Shown one piece after another: positions 54,014 through 63,146 of a stretch of DNA of 64,000 bases. The stretch is from Pseudomonadales bacterium (GTDB lineage: Bacteria > Pseudomonadota > Gammaproteobacteria > Pseudomonadales > Halieaceae). Below the pieces are notes generated by a model. The model did not search any database and had not been told where the DNA came from. It saw only the letters and a program-made list of their open reading frames with translations. How positions within the stretch are numbered: the first letter of the stretch is position 1; the number at the start of each line of letters is the position of its first letter. Position numbers and translations under genes: made by a program. Location of the stretch: assembly GCA_024234675.1 (NCBI GenBank), contig JACKNU010000002.1:186001-250000 (forward strand), written 5' to 3'.

Positions 54014-55843
54014 ATGTGTGGGATCGTGGCGGCCGCGGCGCGGCGGGAAGTGTCGGAGATTCTCCTGGAGGGGCTGCGCAGGCTGGAATACCGGGGCTAT
54101 GACTCCGCCGGAATGGCCCTGATAGATAACGAGCGCAACCTGCAATTACACAAGCAGCAGGGCAAGGTCAGTGAGCTCGAAAAAGCGCAGCAGCTGCGAC
54201 CAGTACTGGGCTGTACCGGTATTGCCCACACCCGTTGGGCAACCCACGGCGAACCCTCTGCGGTCAACGCCCACCCGCATATTTCGGACCAGCGCGTCGC
54301 CCTGGTTCACAACGGCATTATCGAGAACCACCAGCTGCTGCGCGCCGAGCTGTTGGCGCAGGGCTACCAGTTCAGCTCCGCCACCGACACCGAGGTGGTC
54401 GTCCACCTGCTGCATCGCGAGCTGGCGGCCGGTCGGTCCCTGCTGGAGGCCATGCAGTCCACCGTGGGACGCTTGGAGGGCGCTTACGCCCTGGCCGCTA
54501 TCGATACCGCGCACCCGGAGCAGGTCGTGGCGGCGCGCAGGGGCAGTCCGCTGGTGGTGGGCGTGGGCATAGGGGAGAACTTCCTGGCCTCGGACCAGCT
54601 GGCCCTGCGGCAGGTAACGGACCGCTTTATTTTCCTGGAGGAGGGAGACGTGGTGTTGTTGTCGCCCTCCGAGCTGCAGGTATTCGACAGTGCCGGCGCG
54701 CCAGTGGAGAGAACCCGCACCAGCATTTCAGAAGCGGTCGAAGTGGTGGAGCTGGGTGCTTATGACCACTACATGCTCAAGGAAATTCACGAACAACCGC
54801 GAGCCCTGGCGGCGACTTTCGCCCAGGCGGCCGGGCGCGAGCAGCTGGATGAGTGTTTCGGGCCCGGCGCCACCGAGGTATTCGACCGGGTGCAAGGTGT
54901 ACAGATCGTCGCCTGTGGCACCAGCTTTCACGCCGGCATGGTGGCGCGCTACTGGCTGGAGGAACTGGCGGGGATTCCCTGTGAAGTCGAGGTGGCTTCG
55001 GAATTCCGCTATCGCAAGCGAGTGGGCCACGAGGGTACCCTGCTGGTGACCATTTCCCAGTCCGGGGAGACGGCCGATACGCTGGCCGCTCTGCGCAATG
55101 CCGGTGAGGGTGAATTCATCGGCAGCCTGGTGGTTTCCAATGTCGCCAACAGCTCACTGGTGCGGGAGAGCGAACTGGTATTCCTCACCCAGGCGGGCAT
55201 GGAGATAGGGGTTGCCTCCACCAAGGCGTTTACCACCCAGCTGGTGGGCCTGTTGATGCTGACCATGGCCCTGGGCAGGCGCCACGCGATGTCCCCGGAG
55301 AAGCAACTGGAGATTACCCGGGCGCTGCAGGCCCTGCCCGACTACGTCCGGCAGACCCTGGCCCTGGACGGCGCCATCGAGCGCTTGTCCGACGCCTTTA
55401 TTCCAAGGCACCACGCCCTGTTCCTGGGGCGAGGTATCCACTACCCGATCGCCATGGAGGGGGCCCTGAAGCTGAAGGAGATTTCCTATATCCACGCTGA
55501 GGCCTATCCCGCCGGTGAACTGAAGCACGGCCCCCTGGCGCTGGTGGATAACGATATGCCGGTGGTCGCAGTGGCCCCCGGCGACGAGCTGCTGGAAAAG
55601 GTGAAATCCAACCTGGAGGAAGTGCGTTCGCGCGGGGCGGAGTTGTTCGTCTTTGCCGATCAGCAGGCGGGGTTTGTCAGCGAACCCCGGGTCAAGGTGC
55701 TGTCCATGCCCCATTGTCCGGAAGTAATCAAACCCATTGTTTACACGGTTGCCCTGCAGCTGCTGTCGTATCATGTGGCCCTGCAGAAGGGTACCGACGT
55801 TGACAAGCCGCGCAACCTGGCCAAGTCGGTCACGGTGGAATGA
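54014..55843 (+). CDS. glmS: Glutamine-fructose-6-phosphate aminotransferase
   Basis: First step of hexosamine synthesis, feeding GlmU. 609 residues, same as E. coli. Cys2 nucleophile in MCGIVAAAARREV, then LEGLRRLEYRGYDSAG. Two SIS domains follow, with CGTSFHAGMVARYW (about 300), SQSGETADTLAAL and the C-terminal KPRNLAKSVTVE. No ribozyme-like leader is possible here because only 2 bases separate it from glmU. Confidence 0.98.
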   Translation: MCGIVAAAARREVSEILLEGLRRLEYRGYDSAGMALIDNERNLQLHKQQGKVSELEKAQQLRPVLGCTGIAHTRWATHGEPSAVNAHPHISDQRVALVHNGIIENHQLLRAELLAQGYQFSSATDTEVVVHLLHRELAAGRSLLEAMQSTVGRLEGAYALAAIDTAHPEQVVAARRGSPLVVGVGIGENFLASDQLALRQVTDRFIFLEEGDVVLLSPSELQVFDSAGAPVERTRTSISEAVEVVELGAYDHYMLKEIHEQPRALAATFAQAAGREQLDECFGPGATEVFDRVQGVQIVACGTSFHAGMVARYWLEELAGIPCEVEVASEFRYRKRVGHEGTLLVTISQSGETADTLAALRNAGEGEFIGSLVVSNVANSSLVRESELVFLTQAGMEIGVASTKAFTTQLVGLLMLTMALGRRHAMSPEKQLEITRALQALPDYVRQTLALDGAIERLSDAFIPRHHALFLGRGIHYPIAMEGALKLKEISYIHAEAYPAGELKHGPLALVDNDMPVVAVAPGDELLEKVKSNLEEVRSRGAELFVFADQQAGFVSEPRVKVLSMPHCPEVIKPIVYTVALQLLSYHVALQKGTDVDKPRNLAKSVTVE

Positions 55844-56229
55844 TGTTGTTCGTGTGGTTGAAAATGGCGCATGTAAGCAGCGCGCTGCTGTCCATCAGTG
55901 GTTTCGCCCTGCGCGGCTACTGGATGTTGACCGACAATCCGCTGCTGCAGCGCCGCCTGACCAGGGTGCTGCCCCACATTGTCGATACCCTGCTGTTGGG
56001 ATCGGCAATCGCTATGCTGTTTGTCTGGCAAGCCGACCCCCTGCAGCTGCCCTGGCTGATTGCCAAGATAGTGGGGCTGTTGCTCTATATTGGCCTGGGT
56101 ATGGTGGCGCTGCGTTTTGGCAAGACGCAGCGGCAACGCGCCACGGCTTTCGCGTTGGCGCTGCTGACCGCGGCGTATATCCTGTCGGTTGCCTACAGCA
56201 AGTCGCCGCTGGGCTTCCTCGTCAGCTAG
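55840..56229 (+). CDS. SirB2-family membrane protein
   Basis: 129 residues with four hydrophobic helices. The opening LKMAHVSSALLSISGFALRGYWML and PHIVDTLLLGSAIAM match the SirB2 family, whose function is not known. Its ATG overlaps the glmS stop in an ATGA, so it is probably co-translated with glmS. Ends 17 bases before the convergent secreted-protein gene. Confidence 0.85.
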   Translation: MMLFVWLKMAHVSSALLSISGFALRGYWMLTDNPLLQRRLTRVLPHIVDTLLLGSAIAMLFVWQADPLQLPWLIAKIVGLLLYIGLGMVALRFGKTQRQRATAFALALLTAAYILSVAYSKSPLGFLVS

Positions 56230-56246
56230 CGCCGCCAGGCCGCTGC

Positions 56247-56606
56247 TCAGTTGGGATTGGCGGCCTTGTAGTCGCGGATTTCGTTGTTGAATTTGCCGGC
56301 CACTTCCTCTTCCCTGGACACCGCGGCGTTATAGGTTTCCTGCAGTTTCATGTACTGGTCAGCTGCGCCCTCGGTGCCTGCCTTGGCCGCGGCCTCGGCT
56401 GCCGCCAGTTGCGGCTCCAGGCATGACATGTACTCGAGATTGGCCGCCTGGAAAGCCTTGACGGCCTGTTGGGTTTCCAGCATCTGCTCCATAGTGGACT
56501 CTTCACCTTCGCTTATAGCGGGCATCGCCGGGGCAGTGCAGTCTTCCGCCATGCCCATGGTGCTGGAGAGGGCCAGGCCCAGTAATGCCATTTTCAGGAT
56601 TTTCAT
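56247..56606 (-). CDS. Unidentified small secreted helical protein
   Basis: 119 residues from the ATG at 56606, which has AAGG 9 bases upstream. A signal peptide (about 1-20, cleaved near GMAEDC) is followed by a short Pro-rich part and an Ala/Glu-rich helical region with two cysteines (in EDCTAP and YMSCLEP) that could form a disulfide. I do not recognise the family. The next upstream gene on the strand, the SPOR protein, is separated by two hairpins. Confidence 0.75.
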   Translation of the reverse strand: MKILKMALLGLALSSTMGMAEDCTAPAMPAISEGEESTMEQMLETQQAVKAFQAANLEYMSCLEPQLAAAEAAAKAGTEGAADQYMKLQETYNAAVSREEEVAGKFNNEIRDYKAANPN

Positions 56607-56644
56607 AGTAATGCCCTTGTGTTTAATGGTTGCGAAAACATTAA

Positions 56645-56662
56645 CAGGCGCGTGCGCGCCTG
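56645..56662 (-). terminator. Terminator-like hairpin after the SPOR gene
   Basis: 7-bp stem CAGGCGC/GCGCCTG with a 4-base loop, followed on the minus strand by TTAATGTTTT. A smaller hairpin ACGCC-TTC-GGCGT lies at 56676-56688, right after the SPOR gene stop. Confidence 0.55.
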
Positions 56663-56694
56663 CCAATAGTAGTCGACGCCTTCGGCGTTGCGGT

Positions 56695-57795
56695 TTACTC
56701 AGAACCGACCCACAGCTTGGGTAGCCCGTGCGCTGCCTGCAACTGGGCAGCAACCTTTTCCGCCTGGCTGCGATCGGCCAGACCGACAACGCGCACACGA
56801 TAGAGGGTTGCGCCATTGCTGGTGACCGGCTGTATCACGGCCTTACCCGCAGCGGGCTTGATCTTCGCCAGCCAGCTCTCCGCGGCGGAGCGTTGGCTGT
56901 AGGAGCTGAAATTGACAAACCAGTCCCCGTTGGTCGCTGGTTGCGCCGCTGTCGGCTTGGGTGCCGGCTTGGGCGCCGGTTTGGCCGCGGGCTTTGGCTT
57001 GGGGGCGGGTTTTGGTGCCGCTTGCGGGGTGGCGGCCGCCGCCTGCTGGGCCGCCAGCTGGCTTTCCAGGCCCGCGACCGTGTCGGTCAGGCGGCGGTTT
57101 TCCAGGGTCAGGGTTTCGATAGTCGACAGTTGCCGGTCAAGGTCCTCTTCCAGGGCCTGCAAGGCCTCCCGGGTTTGCGCCACTTCCGCGGGGCTGGCGG
57201 CGGTCGCCAGGGCCGCCTGCAATTCGCGGATCTCCCCCTGGGTTGCGGCCCGCTGCTGCACGACCCCGTAGCCGCCGGCGGCGAGCAGCACCAGGGCTAC
57301 AACCGCGACGATGATCAGCCCTACCGGCCAGCCGTGGGCGCCTTCATCGGGGTACTCTTGCTGGGCTTCAGGCTCCTCGTACTCCTCTTCGTCCCACTCC
57401 TCCTCGTCATCGTATTCGTCCACGACGGGGTCTTCCACGTCCCGGGATACACGCGGTACGGGCTTCAGGGGTTCGTCATCCTCGTCGATGTCGTCTGCAG
57501 AGGGCACATCCCAGGGGTTGCTGCCGGAGCGCCCTGCTTCGCTGCTGTCCTGTACCCCGGGTGCCAGCGGTTGCCAGTCGGTGTCTTCATCGTACTCGTC
57601 GTCTTCGTCCGGGTCATAGTCATCGTCTTCCTCGGGGTCCTCGGCCTCATAGGCCGAGGCGAAGTCCCGGTCCCGGTCCAGTTCCTCGAACGCCTCATCA
57701 TCGTCAAAATCGGAAAAGACCGGCTCCCGGCGCGTGGCGCCCGGGCCGGGCTCTTCGGGATTCGCACCTTTGCCGCGGGAATCTTTTTCATTCAT
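56695..57795 (-). CDS. SPOR-domain membrane protein with acidic N-terminus
   Basis: 366 residues from the ATG at 57795. Order: a very acidic, Asp/Glu-rich low-complexity cytoplasmic region (about 1-150), one transmembrane helix (WPVGLIIVAVVALVLLAAG, about 156-174), a coiled coil (about 180-250), a Lys-Pro-Ala repeat linker (about 260-285) and a C-terminal SPOR domain (about 290-366). SPOR domains bind denuded glycan strands at the septum, so a role in cell division or wall remodelling is likely. DamX/FtsN-like architecture, but not clearly either. The upstream open frame to 57921 is not used. Confidence 0.88.
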   Translation of the reverse strand: MNEKDSRGKGANPEEPGPGATRREPVFSDFDDDEAFEELDRDRDFASAYEAEDPEEDDDYDPDEDDEYDEDTDWQPLAPGVQDSSEAGRSGSNPWDVPSADDIDEDDEPLKPVPRVSRDVEDPVVDEYDDEEEWDEEEYEEPEAQQEYPDEGAHGWPVGLIIVAVVALVLLAAGGYGVVQQRAATQGEIRELQAALATAASPAEVAQTREALQALEEDLDRQLSTIETLTLENRRLTDTVAGLESQLAAQQAAAATPQAAPKPAPKPKPAAKPAPKPAPKPTAAQPATNGDWFVNFSSYSQRSAAESWLAKIKPAAGKAVIQPVTSNGATLYRVRVVGLADRSQAEKVAAQLQAAHGLPKLWVGSE

Positions 57796-57871
57796 CGGTA
57801 AGCACAGCCTGCTGACTATAAACCCTGCCGATATTAGCAGACCCGCCTGGCAATTACCTCCGCTACAAATT

Positions 57872-57912
57872 GCCCGGGGCGGCTCGCAGCGCCGCTTTCT
57901 CGCACCCCGGGC
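57872..57912. repeat. Nested palindromes between the SPOR gene and uvrD
   Basis: Outer arms GCCCGGGG (57872-57879) and CCCCGGGC (57905-57912) enclose an inner hairpin GCGGC/GCCGC (57879-57895). A second dyad with ACCGT/ACGGT and CGCC/GGCG arms lies at 57942-57964. Both are in the divergent promoter region. Confidence 0.4.
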
Positions 57913-57984
57913 GGTTGGCATGATTTATTGAGGGCAGTGACCGCCGACCGTGTGGACGGTGGCGTATTTGGTTAGAATGCGGCA

Positions 57985-60138
57985 ATGGACGTATCCGATA
58001 TTCTCTCCCCCCTGAATGATGCCCAGCGCGATGCGGTAGCTGCCGAGAACCAGAACATGCTGGTGCTGGCCGGTGCCGGCAGCGGCAAGACCCGGGTACT
58101 GGTGCATCGCATCGCCTGGCTGGTGCGCGCGGAAGGCTTTTCTCCCTGGTCCATACTGGCGGTGACCTTCACCAACAAGGCGGCCCGGGAAATGCGTGGC
58201 CGTATAGAGGACATGCTGCAGGTCCCGGCGCAGGGTATGTGGGTGGGCACGTTTCATGGCCTGGCCCACCGCCTGCTGAAGGCCCACTGGAGAGAAGCGG
58301 GCCTGCCCCAGAACTTCCAGATACTCGACAGTGATGACCAGTTGCGCCTGGTAAAGCGCATCTGTCGCGAGCTGGAGCTGGACGAAAGTCGCTGGCCGCC
58401 GCGGCAGGCCCAGTGGTATATCAACGCGCAGAAGGATGAGGGCCTGCGCCCCCAACATATCGAGGTGCCCCCGGGAGACGTCTTCGCCCACACCATGCTG
58501 CAGGTTTACCGCGCCTATGAAACGGCCTGCGAACGCGGTGGCATGGTGGACTTCGCCGAGCTCCTGCTGCGCGCGCACGAGCTGTGGTTGCGCAGTCCCG
58601 CGGTGTTGCAGCACTACCAGCAGCGCTTCCGCCAGATACTGGTGGATGAATTCCAGGACACCAACACCATCCAGTACGCGTGGCTGCGGGTACTGGCGGG
58701 AAAGAATATACCGGTGGTGGCGGTGGGCGATGACGATCAGTCCATCTATGGCTGGCGCGGCGCGAAGATCGAGAATATCCAGCGCTTCAGCGAGGATTTT
58801 CCCGCTACCCGCATGGTGCGCCTGGAGCAGAATTACCGCTCTACCCAGACCATATTGCGCGCCGCCAACGGCGTTATCGCGTTTAACCAGGGCCGGCTGG
58901 GCAAGGAGCTGTGGACCTCGGGGGAAACGGGCGAGCCCATCACCCTGTATGCGGGCTTCAACGAGCAGGATGAGGCGCGCTTCGTGGTGGAGCAGATCGA
59001 GGAGTGGACCAGCAATGGCAATGAGCGCGCCTCGGTGGCAATCCTGTATCGCTCCAACGCCCAGTCCCGGGTGCTGGAAGAGGCGCTTATCCGGGCGCTT
59101 ATTCCCTATCGCATCTACGGTGGCCAGCGCTTCTACGAGCGCATGGAAATCCGCACCGCGCTGGCCTACCTGCGGCTGTTGCTCAATCGCGGCGACGATG
59201 CGGCGGTAGAGCGGGTCATCAACACGCCGCCGCGGGGCATCGGCGGCAAGACCCTGGAAGTACTGCGCGACTGTGCTCGCAGCCGGGAAATGTCCCTGTG
59301 GCAGGCCATCGCCTGTGTCAGCGATGAAAAGCTGTTGCCCGGCAGGGCCCTTAACGCCCTGCAGGGTTTTGTCGCCCTGGTCGACGAGTTGGATGCCGGC
59401 ACCGATGAGTTGTTGCTGGAGGAGGTGGTGGAGCAGGTGATACAGGGCTCCACCCTGGTGGAGTTCTATCGCAAGGAAAAAGGCGAGAAGGGCCAGGCGC
59501 GGGTGGAAAACCTGGAAGAGCTGGTCAGCGCGGCCAAGCAGTTCGTGGCGGAAGAGGGCGATCTGTCGCCCCTGCAACAGTTCCTGGACAACGCCGCCCT
59601 GGACGCCGGCGATGCCCAGGCGGACGAGTACGAGGACAGCGTGCAGCTCATGACCCTGCACTCCGCCAAGGGCCTGGAGTTTCCCCTGGTGTTCCTGGTG
59701 GGGATGGAGGAAAACCTGTTCCCCCACCGAATGTCCATCGAGGAGCCGGGGCGGCTGGAGGAGGAGCGCCGCCTGTGCTATGTGGGCATTACCCGCGCCA
59801 TGGAGAAACTGATGATCACTTATGCCGAGAGTCGCCGCCTGCACGGCAGTGAGACGTTCAACACGCCCTCGCGCTTTATCCGGGAGATTCCGGCTGAGCT
59901 GCTGCAGGAAGTGCGCCTGCACACCGCCATCGCCAGGCCGGTGAGCAGCCTGACGCAGGCGCAGGTACCCGATACCCAGTTGAACCTCGGCCAGCGCGTA
60001 TACCACCAGATATTCGGCGAGGGTGTCGTGCTAAACTTCGAGGGGCGTGGGGCCAGCGCCCGGGTTGAAGTGAATTTCGATACTGAAGGCAGCAGCAAGT
60101 GGTTGGTCCTGCAATACGCCAATCTCCAGCTGATGTAA
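57985..60138 (+). CDS. uvrD: DNA helicase II
   Basis: 3'-5' superfamily 1 helicase for nucleotide-excision and mismatch repair. 717 residues, very close to E. coli UvrD from the first residues (MDVSDILSPLNDAQRDAVAA). Motifs: AGAGSGKTR (about 29-37), TFTNKAA, VDEFQDTN (about 220), GDDDQSIYGWRGA, EQNYRST, TLHSAKGLEF (about 553) and VGITRAM. C-terminal region includes the TudorUvrD-like QRVYHQIFGEGVVLNFEG. No clear LexA box is seen upstream, unlike E. coli uvrD. Confidence 0.97.
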   Translation: MDVSDILSPLNDAQRDAVAAENQNMLVLAGAGSGKTRVLVHRIAWLVRAEGFSPWSILAVTFTNKAAREMRGRIEDMLQVPAQGMWVGTFHGLAHRLLKAHWREAGLPQNFQILDSDDQLRLVKRICRELELDESRWPPRQAQWYINAQKDEGLRPQHIEVPPGDVFAHTMLQVYRAYETACERGGMVDFAELLLRAHELWLRSPAVLQHYQQRFRQILVDEFQDTNTIQYAWLRVLAGKNIPVVAVGDDDQSIYGWRGAKIENIQRFSEDFPATRMVRLEQNYRSTQTILRAANGVIAFNQGRLGKELWTSGETGEPITLYAGFNEQDEARFVVEQIEEWTSNGNERASVAILYRSNAQSRVLEEALIRALIPYRIYGGQRFYERMEIRTALAYLRLLLNRGDDAAVERVINTPPRGIGGKTLEVLRDCARSREMSLWQAIACVSDEKLLPGRALNALQGFVALVDELDAGTDELLLEEVVEQVIQGSTLVEFYRKEKGEKGQARVENLEELVSAAKQFVAEEGDLSPLQQFLDNAALDAGDAQADEYEDSVQLMTLHSAKGLEFPLVFLVGMEENLFPHRMSIEEPGRLEEERRLCYVGITRAMEKLMITYAESRRLHGSETFNTPSRFIREIPAELLQEVRLHTAIARPVSSLTQAQVPDTQLNLGQRVYHQIFGEGVVLNFEGRGASARVEVNFDTEGSSKWLVLQYANLQLM

Positions 60139-60177
60139 CGGCACGCGGATACAGCGACAGGAAGGGACACGATAATT

Positions 60178-61350
60178 ATGGCGGCATCCTCCTTTGAGCG
60201 GCGCTTCTCACCGCTGATTATATTGCTGCTGGTGGCGGCCCTGGTGGTGACGATCGGGCTGTGGGCCAGCGGGCGCGCGGCGCAGCACAGTATAAACACC
60301 GGGGTTGCCGGGACCGCGGTGGGGGACGAACACTTCGAGTGGAAGATGGTTACCACCTGGCCCAAGAACTTTCCGGGCCTGGGATCCGCCGCCGAAAATT
60401 TCGCCCGCTACATGGACGAGATGAGCGGCGGGCGCCTGCAAGTGCACGTCTATGGAGCCGGGGAAATCGTGCCGGCGTTCGAGGTATTCGACGCGGTGTC
60501 CCAGGGCGTGGCGGACGCCGGCCATGGCGCCGCCTATTACTGGAAGGGCAAGATTCCCTCCTCGGTGTTCTTCACCGCCGTGCCCTTTGGCCTCAACGCC
60601 CAGGAAATAAACGGCTGGCTGCATTACGGCGGCGGCCTGGAACTGTGGCGCGAGGCCTATGCCCCGTTCAATATCATCCCTTTCGCCGGCGGCAATACCG
60701 GTGTGCAGATGGCCGGCTGGTTCAACCGGGAAATCAACTCCATTGCCGACCTGCAGGGCCTGAAAATGCGCATTCCCGGCCTGGCGGGCGATGTGTTTGC
60801 GGAGGCCGGCGGCACGGCGGTACGCATACCGGGCGGAGAGCTCTACACCTCGCTGCAGACCGGCGTGATCGATGCCACGGAATGGGTGGGACCCTACAAC
60901 GATCTCGCCCTGGGGCTGCACGAGGTGGCGAAATATTATTACTATCCCGGCTGGCACGAGCCCGGCTCCATGTTGGAACTTATCGTCAACAAGGATTCTT
61001 TCGAGGCCCTGCCGGCGGACCTGCAGGCCATGGTCACCGTGGCGGCCAGGGCGGCCAACCAGGATATGCTGGATGAGTTTACCGCGCGCAACAACGCCGC
61101 CCTGCAGGACCTGGTGAAGAACCACGGCGTGCAATTGCGGCGCCTGCCGGACGATGTATTGCAGGCCCTTTACCAGGGTAGCGAGAAAGCCATGCGCGAA
61201 CTGGTTGCCGAAGACCCCATGGCGGCCAGGGTGTATGAATCCTACAAGTCTTTCTACGATGGCGCCCGGGAATACCACCACATTTCAGAGCAGGCCTATA
61301 TCAATGCCCGCGACGTGGTAATCGATGGGCGGGGCGACGCGGCTGAGTAG
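60178..61350 (+). CDS. TRAP transporter solute-binding protein (DctP family)
   Basis: Periplasmic substrate-binding component of a secondary TRAP importer. 390 residues with an N-terminal signal anchor (about 11-32) and a DctP fold. The WKMVTTWPKNFPGLG opening, GAGEIVPAFEVFDAV and ATEWVGPYNDLALGLHEVAKYYYYPGWHEPG match the subgroup that binds 2-oxo/2-hydroxy monocarboxylates (TakP-like), so keto acids or lactate are likely ligands (inference). The conserved Arg in KMRIPG is present. It converges on the yciA-type thioesterase; the membrane subunits lie on the other strand beyond it. Confidence 0.92.
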   Translation: MAASSFERRFSPLIILLLVAALVVTIGLWASGRAAQHSINTGVAGTAVGDEHFEWKMVTTWPKNFPGLGSAAENFARYMDEMSGGRLQVHVYGAGEIVPAFEVFDAVSQGVADAGHGAAYYWKGKIPSSVFFTAVPFGLNAQEINGWLHYGGGLELWREAYAPFNIIPFAGGNTGVQMAGWFNREINSIADLQGLKMRIPGLAGDVFAEAGGTAVRIPGGELYTSLQTGVIDATEWVGPYNDLALGLHEVAKYYYYPGWHEPGSMLELIVNKDSFEALPADLQAMVTVAARAANQDMLDEFTARNNAALQDLVKNHGVQLRRLPDDVLQALYQGSEKAMRELVAEDPMAARVYESYKSFYDGAREYHHISEQAYINARDVVIDGRGDAAE

Positions 61351-61354
61351 CCGC

Positions 61355-61747
61355 TCAGGTCTGGATCGCCCGGGTGCGCCCGGACTGGTCGATGGCCACG
61401 AATACGAACTCGCCCTCGGTCACTTTCAACGGCTCGCCGTCGTGGGGTGAGTTGATCCACACCTCCACCATGATGCGGACGGAACTGCGCCCGATTTCCA
61501 GTACATCGCAATAGCAGGAGACCACTGCGCCAACGTGCACCGGGGTGAGGAACGCCATGCCGTCGACCGCCACGGTGGCGACGCGTCCCCGGGCGACTTC
61601 GCTGGCGGTAATCATGCCCGCGATATCCATCTGGGATAGCAACCAGCCCCCGAAAATATCGCCGTTGGCGTTGGTGTCCTTGGGCATTGCCACAGTCTGC
61701 AGGGCGAGATCACCCTGTGGCACCGGGGCACTGTCAATGTCGTTCAT
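61355..61747 (-). CDS. yciA: YciA-type acyl-CoA thioesterase
   Basis: 130 residues, hotdog fold. PQGDLALQTVAMPKDTNANGDIFGGWLLSQMDIAG (about 10-44) is nearly the E. coli YciA N-terminus, including the catalytic Asp in NGDIFGGW. The C-terminus FVFVAIDQSGRTRAI also matches. YciA hydrolyses a broad range of acyl-CoAs. It lies 34 bases after dctM on the same strand, perhaps co-transcribed with the TRAP permease. Confidence 0.95.
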   Translation of the reverse strand: MNDIDSAPVPQGDLALQTVAMPKDTNANGDIFGGWLLSQMDIAGMITASEVARGRVATVAVDGMAFLTPVHVGAVVSCYCDVLEIGRSSVRIMVEVWINSPHDGEPLKVTEGEFVFVAIDQSGRTRAIQT

Positions 61748-61781
61748 GTGATCAACCCGCTCGAGTGTTGCTCTGTGTGGA

Positions 61782-63146
61782 TCAGCCCTTCAACAGGCCG
61801 GGTAGCCAGGTGGCCATGGCCGGCCAGTACCACAGGGCCACCATGGCGAGAATCTGGATGAGTATAAAGGGTACCACTCCCCTGTAGATAGCACTGGTGG
61901 GCAGCGACTCCGGCGCCACCCCGCGGAGGTAGAAGAGGGCAAACCCAAAGGGCGGGGTGAGAAAGGAAGTCTGCAGGTTCATTGCCAGCATGATACCCAG
62001 CCAGATCGGGTCCACGCCCATCGCCAGCAGGATGGGCCCCACGATCGGGACCACCACGAAGGTGATTTCAATGAAATCCAGGATGAAGCCCAGCAGGAAA
62101 ATCACCAGCATGACCACGAGGGTGGCCGCCGCCACTCCGCCCGGCAGGCTGTGGAAGAACTCGTGGATCAGCTCCTCCCCACCGAAGCCGCGAAATACCA
62201 GGGAAAACACCGCCGCGCCTATCAGGATCATGAATACCATCGCGGTTACCTCCATAGTGTTGACCACCACTTCCCGCATGCGCTGCCGGTTCATCTGGCC
62301 TTTGGCCAGCGCCAGCAACAGTGCTCCCGTGGCGCCTATGCCAGCAGCCTCAGTGGGGGTAGCGGCACCGAACAGTATGGAACCCAGCACTACCAGGATC
62401 AGCAGCAGCGGCGGCAACAGGCCGCGCAGGAGCTCCGCGAGGTTGGCGTGCTCGACCTCGGCCGCAGGTGCGGCATCGGGTTTCAGGCGTGCGTAGACCA
62501 GCAGGTAGATGATATAGGCGCCCACCAGCAGCAGGCCTGGAATCAGCGCCCCTATGAACAGGTCCCCCACGGAGACTGTTTTCGGGTTGAAAATGTTCAT
62601 ATCCAGCTGGGCGCGCTGGTAGGCGTTGGAAAGGATATCCCCCAGCAGTACCAGGGCGATGGAGGGTGGAATGATCTGGCCCAGGGTGCCCGTGGCGCAG
62701 ATAGTGCCCGCCGCTAGAGAGGGCTGATAGCCGCTGCGCAGCATGCTGGGCAGTGACAGCAGCCCCATGGTGACCACGGTAGCGCCCACGATACCGGTGC
62801 TGGCTGCCAGCAACATGCCGACGACTACCACCGAGATGCCCAGGCCGCCGCGCATGCTCCCAAACAGCCTGGACATGCTCCCCAGCAGTTCCTCGGCCAC
62901 CCTGGACTTTTCCAGGATCACACCCATGAGGATAAACAGGGGAACGGCTATCAGGGTGGTATTGCCGATGGTGCCGAATATGCGTCCGGGCAAGGCGGCC
63001 AGGAAGCCGGGGTCGAAATGCCCCGCCAGGATGCCCCCGGCGGCAAAGGCCAGAGCGGTGCCCGCCAGGGTGAAAGCCACCGGGTAGCCCAGCATGAGCA
63101 GCAGGCAGACCGTGGCGAACATATACAGGGAAATGTAGGCTGTCAT
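61782..63146 (-). CDS. TRAP transporter large permease subunit (DctM)
   Basis: 454 residues from the ATG at 63146, with about 12 membrane helices. Conserved blocks: IAVPLFILMGVILE (about 72-85), GTLGQIIPPSIALVLLGD, and TPTEAAGIGATGALLLALAKGQ. Forms the ion-coupled channel with the DctQ subunit, which overlaps it by an ATGA. Na+ coupling is usual for the family. The frame is open to 63344 but that part lies inside dctQ. Confidence 0.95.
   Translation of the reverse strand: MTAYISLYMFATVCLLLMLGYPVAFTLAGTALAFAAGGILAGHFDPGFLAALPGRIFGTIGNTTLIAVPLFILMGVILEKSRVAEELLGSMSRLFGSMRGGLGISVVVVGMLLAASTGIVGATVVTMGLLSLPSMLRSGYQPSLAAGTICATGTLGQIIPPSIALVLLGDILSNAYQRAQLDMNIFNPKTVSVGDLFIGALIPGLLLVGAYIIYLLVYARLKPDAAPAAEVEHANLAELLRGLLPPLLLILVVLGSILFGAATPTEAAGIGATGALLLALAKGQMNRQRMREVVVNTMEVTAMVFMILIGAAVFSLVFRGFGGEELIHEFFHSLPGGVAAATLVVMLVIFLLGFILDFIEITFVVVPIVGPILLAMGVDPIWLGIMLAMNLQTSFLTPPFGFALFYLRGVAPESLPTSAIYRGVVPFILIQILAMVALWYWPAMATWLPGLLKG

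Noticed and set aside
57925..60006. 693-residue minus-strand frame opposite uvrD
   Set aside because: A long stop-free antisense frame caused by GC-rich codon structure; uvrD carries all helicase motifs.
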